The notes under the pieces were generated by a model. That model made no database searches, had not been told where the DNA came from, and saw only the letters and a program-made list of their open reading frames with translations. This document shows positions 35,322-42,924 of a stretch of DNA of 64,000 nt, one piece after another (within the stretch, counting starts at the first letter, position 1; the number at the start of each line of letters is the position of its first letter). The translations under genes were made by a program, and so were the position numbers. The stretch is from contig CAJUDH010000011.1 in NCBI GenBank assembly GCA_910584845.1, positions 1 through 64,000 on the forward strand, given 5' to 3'. Source of the DNA: an uncultured Lachnospiraceae bacterium (lineage in GTDB: Bacteria; Bacillota; Clostridia; Lachnospirales; Lachnospiraceae).

Positions 35322-35843
35322 TCAAATTTCTGCGTCCGGGCTGACGCTCATGGCATCCAAAGTCAGCTTCATGATGCCTTTGATTTCGTTTACGGTCATC
35401 TTCATCTTCTTTGCCAGCTCTTCTACCGTGGCTTCCCGCCCCAGCTCTTCCGCCATGATTTTAGAAACGTCTTTAAGGACATTGACCCTGGCCACCAGTT
35501 CCTCGGCCACCTGGCATTCCCTTCTTTGTTCCTCAATGGCTGCTTTCATGTTTTTTGCGACCATTGCCCCTATCTGCTCCCTCAAATCTCCGGACTGGTA
35601 CTGGTCCACAGCCAAAATCAGGGCCAAATTGGCTTCCTGTGCCAAATCCCCCACAGAAAGCCCCCTGCCTTTGTAGTTCCTGGCCAGCTCTAACGCATAG
35701 TACAGCATCCCCTCCAGCAGCCGTTCCCTTGCCTTACGGTCCCCCGCCCGGACCAGCCGGCAAAGGCCTTCTTCCTCCTGCGGGGTACAAGCCGGGATCC
35801 TGCGGACCTCTTCCAGGTACATCTGGTAAACGTCGTCATGCAT
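35322..35843 (-). CDS. Sigma-70-like protein lacking regions 2.3-2.4 and 4
   Basis: A 173-residue protein. Residues 2-85 resemble sigma region 1.2 and 2.1-2.2: VYQMYLEEVRRIPACTPQEE, ARERLLEGMLYYALELARNY, GLSVGDLAQEANLALI. Residues about 110-165 resemble region 3: VLKDVSKIMAEELGREATVE and ELAKKMKMTVNEIKGIM. The stretch that should melt and read the -10 element is replaced by a short helix (LREQIGAMVAKNMKAAIEEQ), and region 4, which reads the -35, is absent. It could bind core RNA polymerase through region 2.2 without specifying a promoter. It lies 21 bases after luxS. Confidence 0.75.
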   Translation of the reverse strand: MHDDVYQMYLEEVRRIPACTPQEEEGLCRLVRAGDRKARERLLEGMLYYALELARNYKGRGLSVGDLAQEANLALILAVDQYQSGDLREQIGAMVAKNMKAAIEEQRRECQVAEELVARVNVLKDVSKIMAEELGREATVEELAKKMKMTVNEIKGIMKLTLDAMSVSPDAEI

Positions 35844-35864
35844 ACTGCCGATCCCCCATCCTTG

Positions 35865-36347
35865 TCAGCCTTCCGGATAACGCAGCCGCGCCTCGTCGAT
35901 CACGGACAGCGTCCCATCCAAAAAACGCCCTGCTATATATTTCGCCATGGGCAAATTCAAATCCAGGTAATTCCCGCAGTCCCTGGCAGACGCGCCCGGC
36001 ACTGGCCCTTCAAAATCCCGGATAAAGGTAAACATACCCGTCACCAACGGCAAGATGTCCCGGGGCTCATAGTCCCCTACCAGAAGCAAATAAAACCCTG
36101 TCCTGCACCCCATGGGGCCGAAGTACAGCACTTTATCCCCAAACTCCCCATGGTTCCGCAAATAAGTGGCGCCTAAATGTTCTATGGCGTGAAGCTCTGC
36201 CGTATTGATCACAGGCTCGAAATTGGGCCTGGCCATACGGATGTCAAACGTAGTTACCACCGTGTCCCCTGCCATATCTTTCCGCGATACATACACCCCG
36301 GGCAATAATTTTAAATGGTTAATCGTAAAGCTGGTTATCTTTTCCAT
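35865..36347 (-). CDS. luxS: S-ribosylhomocysteine lyase
   Basis: A 160-residue enzyme that cleaves S-ribosylhomocysteine to homocysteine and DPD, the AI-2 precursor. Metal ligands are His53 and His57 (HAIEH) and Cys124 (ARDCGNY); the catalytic Cys81 lies in FGPMGCRTGFYL. Length is standard. GAGGGATAAT precedes the ATG. It is in a co-directional cluster between the zinc-ribbon gene (36 bases upstream) and the sigma-like gene. No pfs/mtn partner is in the window. Confidence 0.96.
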   Translation of the reverse strand: MEKITSFTINHLKLLPGVYVSRKDMAGDTVVTTFDIRMARPNFEPVINTAELHAIEHLGATYLRNHGEFGDKVLYFGPMGCRTGFYLLLVGDYEPRDILPLVTGMFTFIRDFEGPVPGASARDCGNYLDLNLPMAKYIAGRFLDGTLSVIDEARLRYPEG

Positions 36348-36383
36348 ATTATCCCTCTTTCTCCCTAATATTATCCCACGATT

Positions 36384-37249
36384 CTACCGTATCATACCGT
36401 AATAGGCTTCCAGCAGGCCCTCGTCCACATTGCCAACGCCCCATTCCCCGCTTTCCTGGTCGTATACAAACTCCACTTGGCCTATATAGGTTTTCCTCCC
36501 CTTTGCTTCGCCTGCCTTTTCCACAAAACCGTCCAGGATAAAAGAAAGGTCGCCGGACGCCAGATCTGCCAGCCCTCCAAGCCATTGGAGCTCGCCCTCC
36601 AAAACAAACTGCACTGCCAACGAGGCAAACTTCGGGATACTGACCGAATCGTCAATCAAAATCCGGTTTACATCGGAAATGTCCAGGCTGTTTACCGTCA
36701 CCTTTGCATAGGCCCGTCCCCCTTCTTTTTGTATATCCCCCACTTTACAGGAAGAATGGGAAAGCACTTCGTCCACCAGGCGGATCTGATTGTCGGAATG
36801 GGAAAAATAAACCAAAATCTTATCCCCTACCCAGGAAGATGCCTGTTCCAAATCCACATTGCCCGTATCCACCCCGGCCGATTCCAACAGGAAAGCCATT
36901 TTGTTGGAAAGCTGCAAAGACATGTCATGGACGGCATACCGGAAACAGTCCTGATATAGATCCTGGTTGGAGGCACCATACCCGGTATGGCTTTCAAAAT
37001 AGGCATCCATCAACTCTTTGCCGCGGATTTCACTGCCACCGCCTGCTTTCAGGGGCACCAGCAGCAAAAGGGCTGCCAGCAAAACAGCCGCCGCCCCGCA
37101 CCCTGCCAGGCAAATGGTTTTCCAGCCGGCTTTCCAAGGGGATTTAGGCCTATCCGGGCCTGCGGGTCCCCCCCTTGTACTTTGGCACCGCATTTCGGGC
37201 AAAAACCGGCCCCATCTTTCACTGCCCCGCCACATTTTGGACAAAACAT
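36384..37249 (-). pseudogene. Zinc-ribbon membrane protein interrupted by a frameshift in a G7 tract
   Basis: Two frames make one protein. The first starts at the ATG at 37249 (GGAGGAAAAC upstream) with MFCPKCGGAVKDGAGFCPKC, a double zinc ribbon. At seven G (37174-37168) homology continues in another frame with PDRPKSPWKAGWK, a transmembrane helix (AAAVLLAALLLLVPLKAG) and an extracytoplasmic domain of about 210 residues to 36384. One extra G, or a -1 ribosomal slip, would join them into about 288 residues. Zinc ribbon plus one helix plus outer domain is a common layout in this group of bacteria. It may be a disabled gene, a phase-variable tract, or a sequencing error. The outer domain is not recognised. 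Confidence 0.7.
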
Positions 37250-37654
37250 GTTTTCCTCCATTCTGTGCACGCCTCACACCACAAAAAGTATGGGTGAAAT
37301 ATCCCCTTTCGCCCTCCCTTTATTTCCGCAAGGCACAGGGGCTGCATAAAAGGCTTATGCCAGCCCCGTTATGATATGATGCCTGTTTGAAAATTGACCT
37401 GCCTAAAATCCAGGCAGCAGCGCCCATACCCGGCCCCACCCGGACATTGATAGCTAAATTGTAGCAGAAAATCCTCATTATGACAACTGCCAGTTTTACC
37501 GGAAAACCCCATCCCCCTTTCCGCCCCCCGTATGGCCCTGCCAAAAAATCACCGTCCCAGGATCGGGGCAACAAAGGCGCATACGGCTACGCCGGCAAAA
37601 TCCGGCCAAATATCCTGCAGACGGGGCATATGCCCTTGCCCGCCAAGGAAGGCC
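37250..37654. other. Intergenic stretch without a gene
   Basis: About 400 bases between the small SOS gene and the zinc-ribbon gene. The open frames here lack ribosome-binding sites and recognisable residues. I see no clear terminator; promoter elements for the downstream operon are probably in 37280-37450 but are not convincing. Confidence 0.4.
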
Positions 37655-37897
37655 TTACGAGCATAATAAACGGGGCAGGCCGCCGTCCAAACCGAAAAAC
37701 TGCGTGCCATAATAGGGGTCTTCCCGATCGGCTTTCAACGCCCGGTTGTAAATGTCTATGGCTTTCATCACCGTAATTTCCGTTCCGTGGTAATAGTAAA
37801 GGCTTGCACTGGTGTTCGTGACAACTTCCTGGATCAATAGCCTCGCATCCTGGTTTTCAAACTCTACCTCATTTAAATTATCCTTTGTTATCAACAT
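37655..37897 (-). CDS. Small protein of unknown function under LexA control
   Basis: An 80-residue protein starting MLITKDNLNEVEFENQDARL, acidic at the N-terminus, with SASLYYYHGTEITVMKAIDI in the middle and DPYYGTQFFGLDGG near the end. GGGAGGCGGAACT precedes the ATG. No signal peptide, membrane helix or LysM domain is seen, so it is not a YneA-type division inhibitor. Its promoter (37957-37985) carries two LexA boxes, one in the spacer and one at the start point. That is tight SOS control, so a DNA-damage role is inferred; the family is not recognised. Confidence 0.75.
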   Translation of the reverse strand: MLITKDNLNEVEFENQDARLLIQEVVTNTSASLYYYHGTEITVMKAIDIYNRALKADREDPYYGTQFFGLDGGLPRLLCS

Positions 37898-37932
37898 AGT
37901 TCCGCCTCCCGTCTTTCCTTTTTTTAAGTTTT

Positions 37933-37946
37933 AGAACATACGTTCT
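37933..37946. promoter_or_regulatory. LexA (SOS) box 1
   Basis: AGAACATACGTTCT, with the GAAC-N4-GTTC core of the Firmicutes LexA box. It covers about +5 to +18 relative to the predicted start point, where bound LexA would block the polymerase. Confidence 0.85.
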
Positions 37947-37956
37947 TCCTGCCTTT

Positions 37957-37985
37957 ATTATACCAAAAGAACATACGTTCGTCAA
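37957..37985 (-). promoter_or_regulatory. Sigma-A promoter of the small SOS gene
   Basis: On the minus strand TTGACG (37985-37980), 17 bases, TATAAT (37962-37957). LexA box 2 fills the spacer and box 1 follows the -10. Confidence 0.8.
37968..37981. promoter_or_regulatory. LexA (SOS) box 2
   Basis: AGAACATACGTTCG (complement CGAACGTATGTTCT), a near-perfect match to CGAAC-N4-GTTCG. It starts 35 bases from box 1 and lies between the -35 and -10 elements. Confidence 0.88.
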
Positions 37986-38122
37986 TGGTTTCCTTAAAAA
38001 ACCGGGGAAGGTTCAAAGAGGTACGGTTCCATCGGAACTCGGAAGCATATTGATGTTTTGCATAAAAAATAATGATACTTTACGAATTATTTTGTCGAAA
38101 TAATAGAAAGTAAAAATAGGTA

Positions 38123-38151
38123 TTCACAGATAGAAAAGAATGTGCTATAAT
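38123..38151 (+). promoter_or_regulatory. Promoter of tRNA-Ala
   Basis: TTCACA (38123-38128), 17 bases, TATAAT (38146-38151), ending 18 bases before the mature 5' end of the tRNA. Confidence 0.7.
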
Positions 38152-38169
38152 CTTTCTTGTGATTGACGT

Positions 38170-38242
<73 letters not shown>

Positions 38243-38249
38243 TTAAAAG

Positions 38250-38271
38250 CCCTTATATATTAAGGGTTTTT
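38250..38271 (+). terminator. Intrinsic terminator of tRNA-Ala
   Basis: CCCTTA pairs with TAAGGG (38250-38266) and is followed by TTTTTG. Confidence 0.8.
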
Positions 38272-38275
38272 GTTA

Positions 38276-38310
38276 TTTTACAAAGGATTGCGCCCTATGG
38301 GGCAAACAGC
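38276..38310 (+). repeat. Partial copy of the post-terminator repeat element
   Basis: GGATTGCGCCCTAT followed by GGGGCAAACAGCCCGC resembles the elements at 55362-55388, 55487-55515 and 47673-47709 (TAGGAAATTGCG...CCCTATA, then GCAAA and a GC-rich block). As in those, it directly follows an intrinsic terminator in the same orientation. This copy lacks the 5' TAGGAA arm and is the weakest of the four. Confidence 0.45.
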
Positions 38311-38352
38311 CCGCAAGGGCCCGCCGCGCCAAAAAGGCAAAGGGGATACCCC

Positions 38353-38399
38353 AAAGCGGCCTGCCGCAGGCAAAACATCCTGCGGGGCCCCGCTTTTTT
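38353..38399 (+). terminator. Second intrinsic terminator downstream of tRNA-Ala
   Basis: AAAGCGG-cctg-CCGCAGG pairs with CCTGCGG-ggcc-CCGCTTT across an 8-base loop and is followed by a run of T. It would stop any read-through from the tRNA gene. Confidence 0.65.
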
Positions 38400-38668
38400 A
38401 CAATCCATTCATAGCCGAGGCATGATCCATATTCCATTGGATATGGCCTACTTCAAAAGCATGTGGAAACGGAAACCAGATGCTTTTTTGTTGCCCGGAC
38501 CCCCGGTTTTGTTTGATATGCCTATATAGGTCGAATACCCGGTACCGCGCCATAGGCCCCGGCCCCCGCGGGGCGGGTGCCCGTATGCCTGGCAGGGCCT
38601 TACGTCCAAGGCACCTCTTTCAGGGCCCCAGGGCCGAATTTCGGCGCCCACCCTCTTTACATAGGTTA
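38400..38668. other. GC-rich intergenic stretch upstream of the LysR gene
   Basis: No reading frame with a credible ribosome-binding site. It includes GC-rich inverted sequences (for example around CCCCGCGGGG near 38566-38575) and ends at the LysR promoter. Confidence 0.5.
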
Positions 38669-38697
38669 TTGCTTTCCCCCCATATCTGTTCTATAAT
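38669..38697 (+). promoter_or_regulatory. Sigma-A promoter of the LysR-type gene
   Basis: TTGCTT (38669-38674), 17 bases, TATAAT (38692-38697), 31 bases before the ATG. An AAGGAG ribosome-binding site follows at about 38717. Confidence 0.65.
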
Positions 38698-38727
38698 AAA
38701 AAAATCTTATTGTTATAAGGAGCACTA

Positions 38728-39606
38728 ATGATGGACATTAATTACGAACTATACAAGGTTTTCTTTCACGTGGCCAATTCCCTCAGCTTTTCCAAAGCAT
38801 CCAAACAACTGTTCATCTCCCAGTCTGCCGTCAGCCAGTCCATAAAAGTCCTGGAAAAAAAACTAAACCACCCTTTGTTTACCCGCAACACCAAACAGGT
38901 ACACCTGACTCCCGAAGGGGAACTTTTGCTCAAACATATTGAACCGGCCATGAACCTGATCCGCCAAGGGGAAAGCCGCCTCTTGGAAGCCCATTCCCTG
39001 GAAGGGGGGCAATTGCGTATCGGGATCAGTGAATCCGCCTGCCGCTACTTCCTGCTTCCTTATCTGAAAAAGTTCCATCAGGGACACCCGAAAATCCATG
39101 TCAAAATCATCAGCCAGCATTCCTTGGATTATGCAAAGCTGCTGGATCTAGGTGAAATCGACCTCTATATCGGAAACTATCCCGGCGCCGGCCTGCCAGG
39201 CCAGCAAAACATACAGGTTATCCGGGAATTCTTTGACGTATTTGTGGCCAGTGAAGAATACAGCCAGCTAAAAGGCCGTAAGGTAGGCCTGGAAGAACTG
39301 CTGTCCTACCCGATCCTCACCACCGGCCGGAAAAGCGCCTCCAGCGATTCCCTCCATAACCTGTTTTGCCGCCACCAGTTGGATTTCGTGCCGGAAATCG
39401 AGCTTTCTGACAGCGGCCTGCTGGTAGACTTGGCCAGGGCCGGGCTTGGAATTGCCTTCGTGCCGGAGTATTGTATGCCGGAAGATGCAAAAAACCTGTT
39501 CCTTTTGGATTTGGCCGAACAAACGCCCGTCCGGAAACTTGTGGCCGTTTGCCGCCATCAGCCCCCTATCCCCCCTGCCGCGAAGGCATTCCGGGAAATG
39601 CTGTGA
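38728..39606 (+). CDS. LysR-family transcriptional regulator
   Basis: A 292-residue regulator. The winged helix-turn-helix occupies residues 3-62 (YELYKVFFHVANSLSFSKAS, KQLFISQSAVSQSIKVLEKK, PLFTRNTKQVHLTPEGE). The effector domain of periplasmic-binding-protein type starts near residue 92 (GGQLRIGISESACRYFLLPY). AAGGAGCACTA precedes the ATG at 38728; the ATG at the next codon is an equally spaced alternative. No divergent target gene is adjacent: upstream is tRNA-Ala and downstream a 365-base gap. Effector unknown; the CysB/CysL-like YKVFFHVA start is common in Clostridia. Confidence 0.92.
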   Translation: MMDINYELYKVFFHVANSLSFSKASKQLFISQSAVSQSIKVLEKKLNHPLFTRNTKQVHLTPEGELLLKHIEPAMNLIRQGESRLLEAHSLEGGQLRIGISESACRYFLLPYLKKFHQGHPKIHVKIISQHSLDYAKLLDLGEIDLYIGNYPGAGLPGQQNIQVIREFFDVFVASEEYSQLKGRKVGLEELLSYPILTTGRKSASSDSLHNLFCRHQLDFVPEIELSDSGLLVDLARAGLGIAFVPEYCMPEDAKNLFLLDLAEQTPVRKLVAVCRHQPPIPPAAKAFREML

Positions 39607-39971
39607 CCCTTTCCCGGCCTGTGTACGCCATTAAAGAAACTGTTGGCCCAGTTACGTCCGCCTTGCCTTACTGCTGCCATCCTGCCTGCCTACGCCATTG
39701 CAGGAGCCTTAGGCCAATAGCGGCCACCATGTAGTGCGTCTGCAAAACGGCGCCGCGGCGGGTTGGGGCCGAAAATCCGGCCCGTCAAAGGGCAGGGGTA
39801 CATTTCCGGGCACGCCGGGTAGGCCGCCGGGCCAAAAGCGGGCCCAAACACGCAGGGCGCTTTTTCGGGTGCGCCGCCCAAAAGGCACCAACGTAGCGGT
39901 GCTGCCCTAAGGCTTTGGCCGGTGCAACGGGAAAACAGACAAGGGCCAGGGCCCTGGCCGCAAACAAATCC
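39607..39971. other. GC-rich intergenic stretch without a gene
   Basis: 365 bases between two convergent genes. It contains several GC-rich inverted repeats, including a perfect 16-bp palindrome GGCCAGGGCCCTGGCC (39944-39959) and GGGCCG/CGGCCC near 39766-39784. Open frames on the minus strand lack ribosome-binding sites and look like composition artefacts. No T-run that would make a clear terminator. Confidence 0.5.
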
Positions 39972-42323
39972 CTAGCCCCATTGCCCCCAAAACCGTTCCA
40001 GCCACTTTGAAACCGTACTGCGGGAAACATGGATATAGCCGGACCACTCACGGGGGAACAACACCTGCAATTCCGGATTCAGGAAACGGTCGTCCAGCAA
40101 AAGGATAATCCCACGGTCTTGAAACGTGCGGATCACGCGGCCCGCCGCCTGCATCACTTTATTCATCCCCGGATACCGGTAGGCGAAATCATAACCGTTT
40201 TCCTGCCTCTGGTCAAAAAAGGACTGTAGGATTTCCTGTTTTGTGCAAACCATGGGAAGGCCGGTGCCTACCACCACCACACCTTCCAGCCGTTCTTCTT
40301 TCAGGTCGATCCCCTCGGAAAATATCCCCCCCAACACACACAAAGCTATAAAAGACCGTTCCCGGCCAACCTCAAAATCTGCCAAAAAGCCTTCCCGGTC
40401 TTCTTCTGCCATATGGCTTTCCTGCATACGCCAGCAAAAAGAACCGTCATCCTGTTTACGCAGCTCTTCTTCTACCGCTTCCATGTACCGGTAGGAAGGA
40501 AAAAATACCATATAATTCCCTTTGTGGCTTTTGGCCACGGCACGGATGTATTCCACAACTTTTCCGTATTCCCGCCGGTTGCGGCGGGTATAGCGGCTGC
40601 TGACATCAGAGCCAATGAGGAGCAGCCGGTTTTCAGCGGGGAACGGGGAATTGGCATAAACGGCATAATCCTCTTCGTTGCCGGAGAGAAGCTTTTTATA
40701 ATAAAGGACCGGAAGCAGCGTAGCGGAGAAAAACACGCTTCCCGCCCCCTTTTTCAGGCAATCCGACAAGAGGCGGGAAGGGTCTACGCAAAACAGGTGC
40801 AGGCGGAAACATCCGTCCGGGCCCAGCTCCGTATAGATACGGTAATGGGCGTCCAGGTTTTCGTACATGTTGAGGAAATGGCGCACGGAAAAATAAAAAT
40901 CCAGAACCATGTCCCGGCCGGGAAATTCGTTTTCTTCTTCCAGGAACCTTTCCATCTCCCCAAACAGTTCCATTAGATTGGCTACAAATAAGTTGGCGTC
41001 TTCCCAAAGCCGGTAACTTTCGCACTCCCTCTTTAATTCCAGCAAAATCCGGTTCCCCCGCTCCAGCCCCCGCTCCACCTTGCGGTCGCGCCCTTTTAAC
41101 ATCCGCTTCACGGCCAAAAAATCCTCCTTGGCAAGCACGGCGCTGTACATCTCCCGGGCGCGGGGCACCAGGTTGTGGGCCTCGTCAACCAGAAATAAAT
41201 ATTCCCCGGAAACCCCGTCGGCAAAATATCGTTTCAACCGGGCTTTTGGGTCAAACACATAATTATAATCGCAGATAACACCGTCTACCCAATTGCTGAC
41301 ATCCAGGCAAAATTCAAAGGGGCACACTTGATGGGCCTTGGCGTATTTAAGGACCTTCTCCCGGGTAATGCTTTTTTCTTTGTGGATAACCTCATATATG
41401 GCATCGTTCACCCGGTCAAAATGGCCTTTGGCATAGGGGCATGCCTGGGGATTGCATTCCGCCTTTTCCATGGGGCAAAGCTTCTCTTTCGCTGTAATGG
41501 TAACGGTAGTAAAGGAAAGCTGCTGCCGGCGCAAAAGGTCGAAACACTCTTCTGCTACGCTGCGGGTTATGGTCCTGGCTGTGAGGTAAAACAGTTTTTC
41601 CCCATAGCCTTCCCCCATGGCTTTTAAAGCCGGGTATACGGTCGACAATGTTTTTCCAGTTCCGGTTGGGGCCTGTATAAACAGGTTCCGGCCCTGCCTC
41701 ACCGCCCGGTAGACAGAAACAGCCAGCCCCTTCTGCCCTTCCCGGTATTCGTAAGGGAAGGCCAAGGTTTTCAAAGACCGGGCCCTTTCCTGCCCATGGC
41801 GGTACAAATATTCTGCCCATTTCTCATATTCTGCAGCCAGGTCCGCAAACCATCGGCTCAATTCTTCAAACGTCTTATCCTGGCAAAACCGGCGGATTTC
41901 TTCCGTCTCTAAATTACAATAGGTAATCTGGATGCCAATCTGGCCAAGCCCATGGCAATGGCAATACATATACCCATAACAGCAGGCCTGGGCCATATGG
42001 ACGGGAACGGGCTTTTCCAGCCGCGACAAGTCCAGGTGCACCCCCTTAATCTCGTCAATTACAGCCTCTTCCCCCCTCCGGACCACACCGTCCGCCCGCC
42101 CTTCCACCACAATCCGGTACGCCCCCGATTCCACCACGTGCTTCATCGGCACTTCTGCCTGGTAGTCCGCCCCCATTTTGCGCTGGATTTTCCGGTGGAT
42201 CCGGCCCCCCTCCTGCATGGCATGTTCGGATCCCCCGGTACGGCGGTTGTCAATATCCCCGCCCCTCATGACAAACTCCACCAGGTTGCGGACAGAGACC
42301 TTTATCTCTTTTTTGCCATCCAT
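39972..42323 (-). CDS. DinG/XPD-type helicase with an N-terminal PD-(D/E)XK nuclease-like domain
   Basis: A 783-residue fusion. Residues 30-150 carry VEGRADGVVRRGEEAVIDEI followed by K93, the E...D...ExK arrangement of RecB/Cas4-like nucleases. The helicase has Walker A APTGTGKT (218-225), an iron-sulfur cluster candidate (Cys283, Cys290, Cys295, and Cys334/Cys339), DEAH at 380-383 and a C-terminal VMQAAGRVIRTFQDRG motif VI. The combination suits removal or repair of R-loops or stalled forks, inferred only. The ATG at 42323 lies after CAGGGGG; the ATG two codons upstream is too close to it. The gene follows the terminator at 42348-42386. Confidence 0.9.
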   Translation of the reverse strand: MDGKKEIKVSVRNLVEFVMRGGDIDNRRTGGSEHAMQEGGRIHRKIQRKMGADYQAEVPMKHVVESGAYRIVVEGRADGVVRRGEEAVIDEIKGVHLDLSRLEKPVPVHMAQACCYGYMYCHCHGLGQIGIQITYCNLETEEIRRFCQDKTFEELSRWFADLAAEYEKWAEYLYRHGQERARSLKTLAFPYEYREGQKGLAVSVYRAVRQGRNLFIQAPTGTGKTLSTVYPALKAMGEGYGEKLFYLTARTITRSVAEECFDLLRRQQLSFTTVTITAKEKLCPMEKAECNPQACPYAKGHFDRVNDAIYEVIHKEKSITREKVLKYAKAHQVCPFEFCLDVSNWVDGVICDYNYVFDPKARLKRYFADGVSGEYLFLVDEAHNLVPRAREMYSAVLAKEDFLAVKRMLKGRDRKVERGLERGNRILLELKRECESYRLWEDANLFVANLMELFGEMERFLEEENEFPGRDMVLDFYFSVRHFLNMYENLDAHYRIYTELGPDGCFRLHLFCVDPSRLLSDCLKKGAGSVFFSATLLPVLYYKKLLSGNEEDYAVYANSPFPAENRLLLIGSDVSSRYTRRNRREYGKVVEYIRAVAKSHKGNYMVFFPSYRYMEAVEEELRKQDDGSFCWRMQESHMAEEDREGFLADFEVGRERSFIALCVLGGIFSEGIDLKEERLEGVVVVGTGLPMVCTKQEILQSFFDQRQENGYDFAYRYPGMNKVMQAAGRVIRTFQDRGIILLLDDRFLNPELQVLFPREWSGYIHVSRSTVSKWLERFWGQWG

Positions 42324-42347
42324 GGCCATCCCCCTGCCCTATATTCA

Positions 42348-42386
42348 GAAAAAGCAGGCATAACACGGTTCCCGTGCCGCCTGCTT
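42348..42386 (-). terminator. Intrinsic terminator after the HPr-like gene
   Basis: AAGCAGGC (42352-42359) pairs with GCCTGCTT (42379-42386), with an inner CACGG/CCGTG stem; on the minus strand TTTTTCTG follows. Read on the plus strand there is no T-run, so it acts mainly on the minus strand. Confidence 0.75.
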
Positions 42387-42409
42387 CCTTCTGGTAAGCA
42401 AATACTATA

Positions 42410-42652
42410 TCAAGCAATTCTCATGTCTACGGATGCAACCGTATCCAGAAATTTTTCAAATTCCGAATCACTGCCATGCATCCTCACGTTTAACACCTTG
42501 GTCAGGTCCAGGCTTAACACTCCCAGAATAGACTTGGCGTCGATCACCATGCGATTATAATAAATATCAATATCAAAATCGCATTTCATAGCGGCCGTCA
42601 CAAACGCTTTTGCATCTGCAATACTCAACAACCTGATTTTCTTTTCTCTCAT
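42410..42652 (-). CDS. HPr-like protein lacking the phosphorylatable histidine
   Basis: An 80-residue protein of the HPr fold. The second half aligns well with HPr: DIDIYYNRMVIDAKSILGVL and SLDLTKVLNVRMHG match the segment around the regulatory Ser46, and Ser41 here takes that place. The active-site loop GIHARP is replaced by SIADAK, so there is no His15 and no phosphotransfer to sugar permeases. In this it resembles Crh, a regulatory HPr paralogue, although Crh has Gln at that site. AAAGGAGTTGGTTTT precedes the ATG. A strong promoter with a palindrome at its start point lies upstream (42678-42728). Role in carbon catabolite control is inferred. Confidence 0.8.
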   Translation of the reverse strand: MREKKIRLLSIADAKAFVTAAMKCDFDIDIYYNRMVIDAKSILGVLSLDLTKVLNVRMHGSDSEFEKFLDTVASVDMRIA

Positions 42653-42677
42653 AAAAACCAACTCCTTTATTGGTAGG

Positions 42678-42691
42678 CACCACAATTGGTG
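42678..42691. promoter_or_regulatory. Palindrome CACCACAATTGGTG at the start point of the HPr-like gene
   Basis: CACCA-N4-TGGTG type inverted repeat located about +2 to +15 relative to the predicted start. It could be an operator or a 5' hairpin that stabilises the mRNA. Confidence 0.4.
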
Positions 42692-42699
42692 TTGAGACT

Positions 42700-42728
42700 T
42701 TTATACCACGTCTTCCCGAAATTGTCAA
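42700..42728 (-). promoter_or_regulatory. Sigma-A promoter of the HPr-like gene
   Basis: On the minus strand TTGACA (42728-42723), 17 bases, TATAAA (42705-42700). Confidence 0.8.
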
Positions 42729-42924
42729 ATTCAGGAAAAACCGTCCTCCATCCAATTTCCCTGCACATTTTTTCCGATTATTTCCATTCTTTTTTACAAT
42801 ATTTGTTAAATGTGCCCTCAATCGTGGCCATCGTTGGCAGCCCCTCTGGGGAAAAGGCAATCTTTATCCTGGGACAGCCCCAGGAAAAATGAACATTTTA
42901 TGAGAAAAATTGCGGCTTATCCTT

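Noticed and set aside
37655..37897. YneA/SulA-type SOS division inhibitor
   Set aside because: There is no N-terminal membrane helix, LysM domain or SulA-like segment; only the control region is SOS-like.
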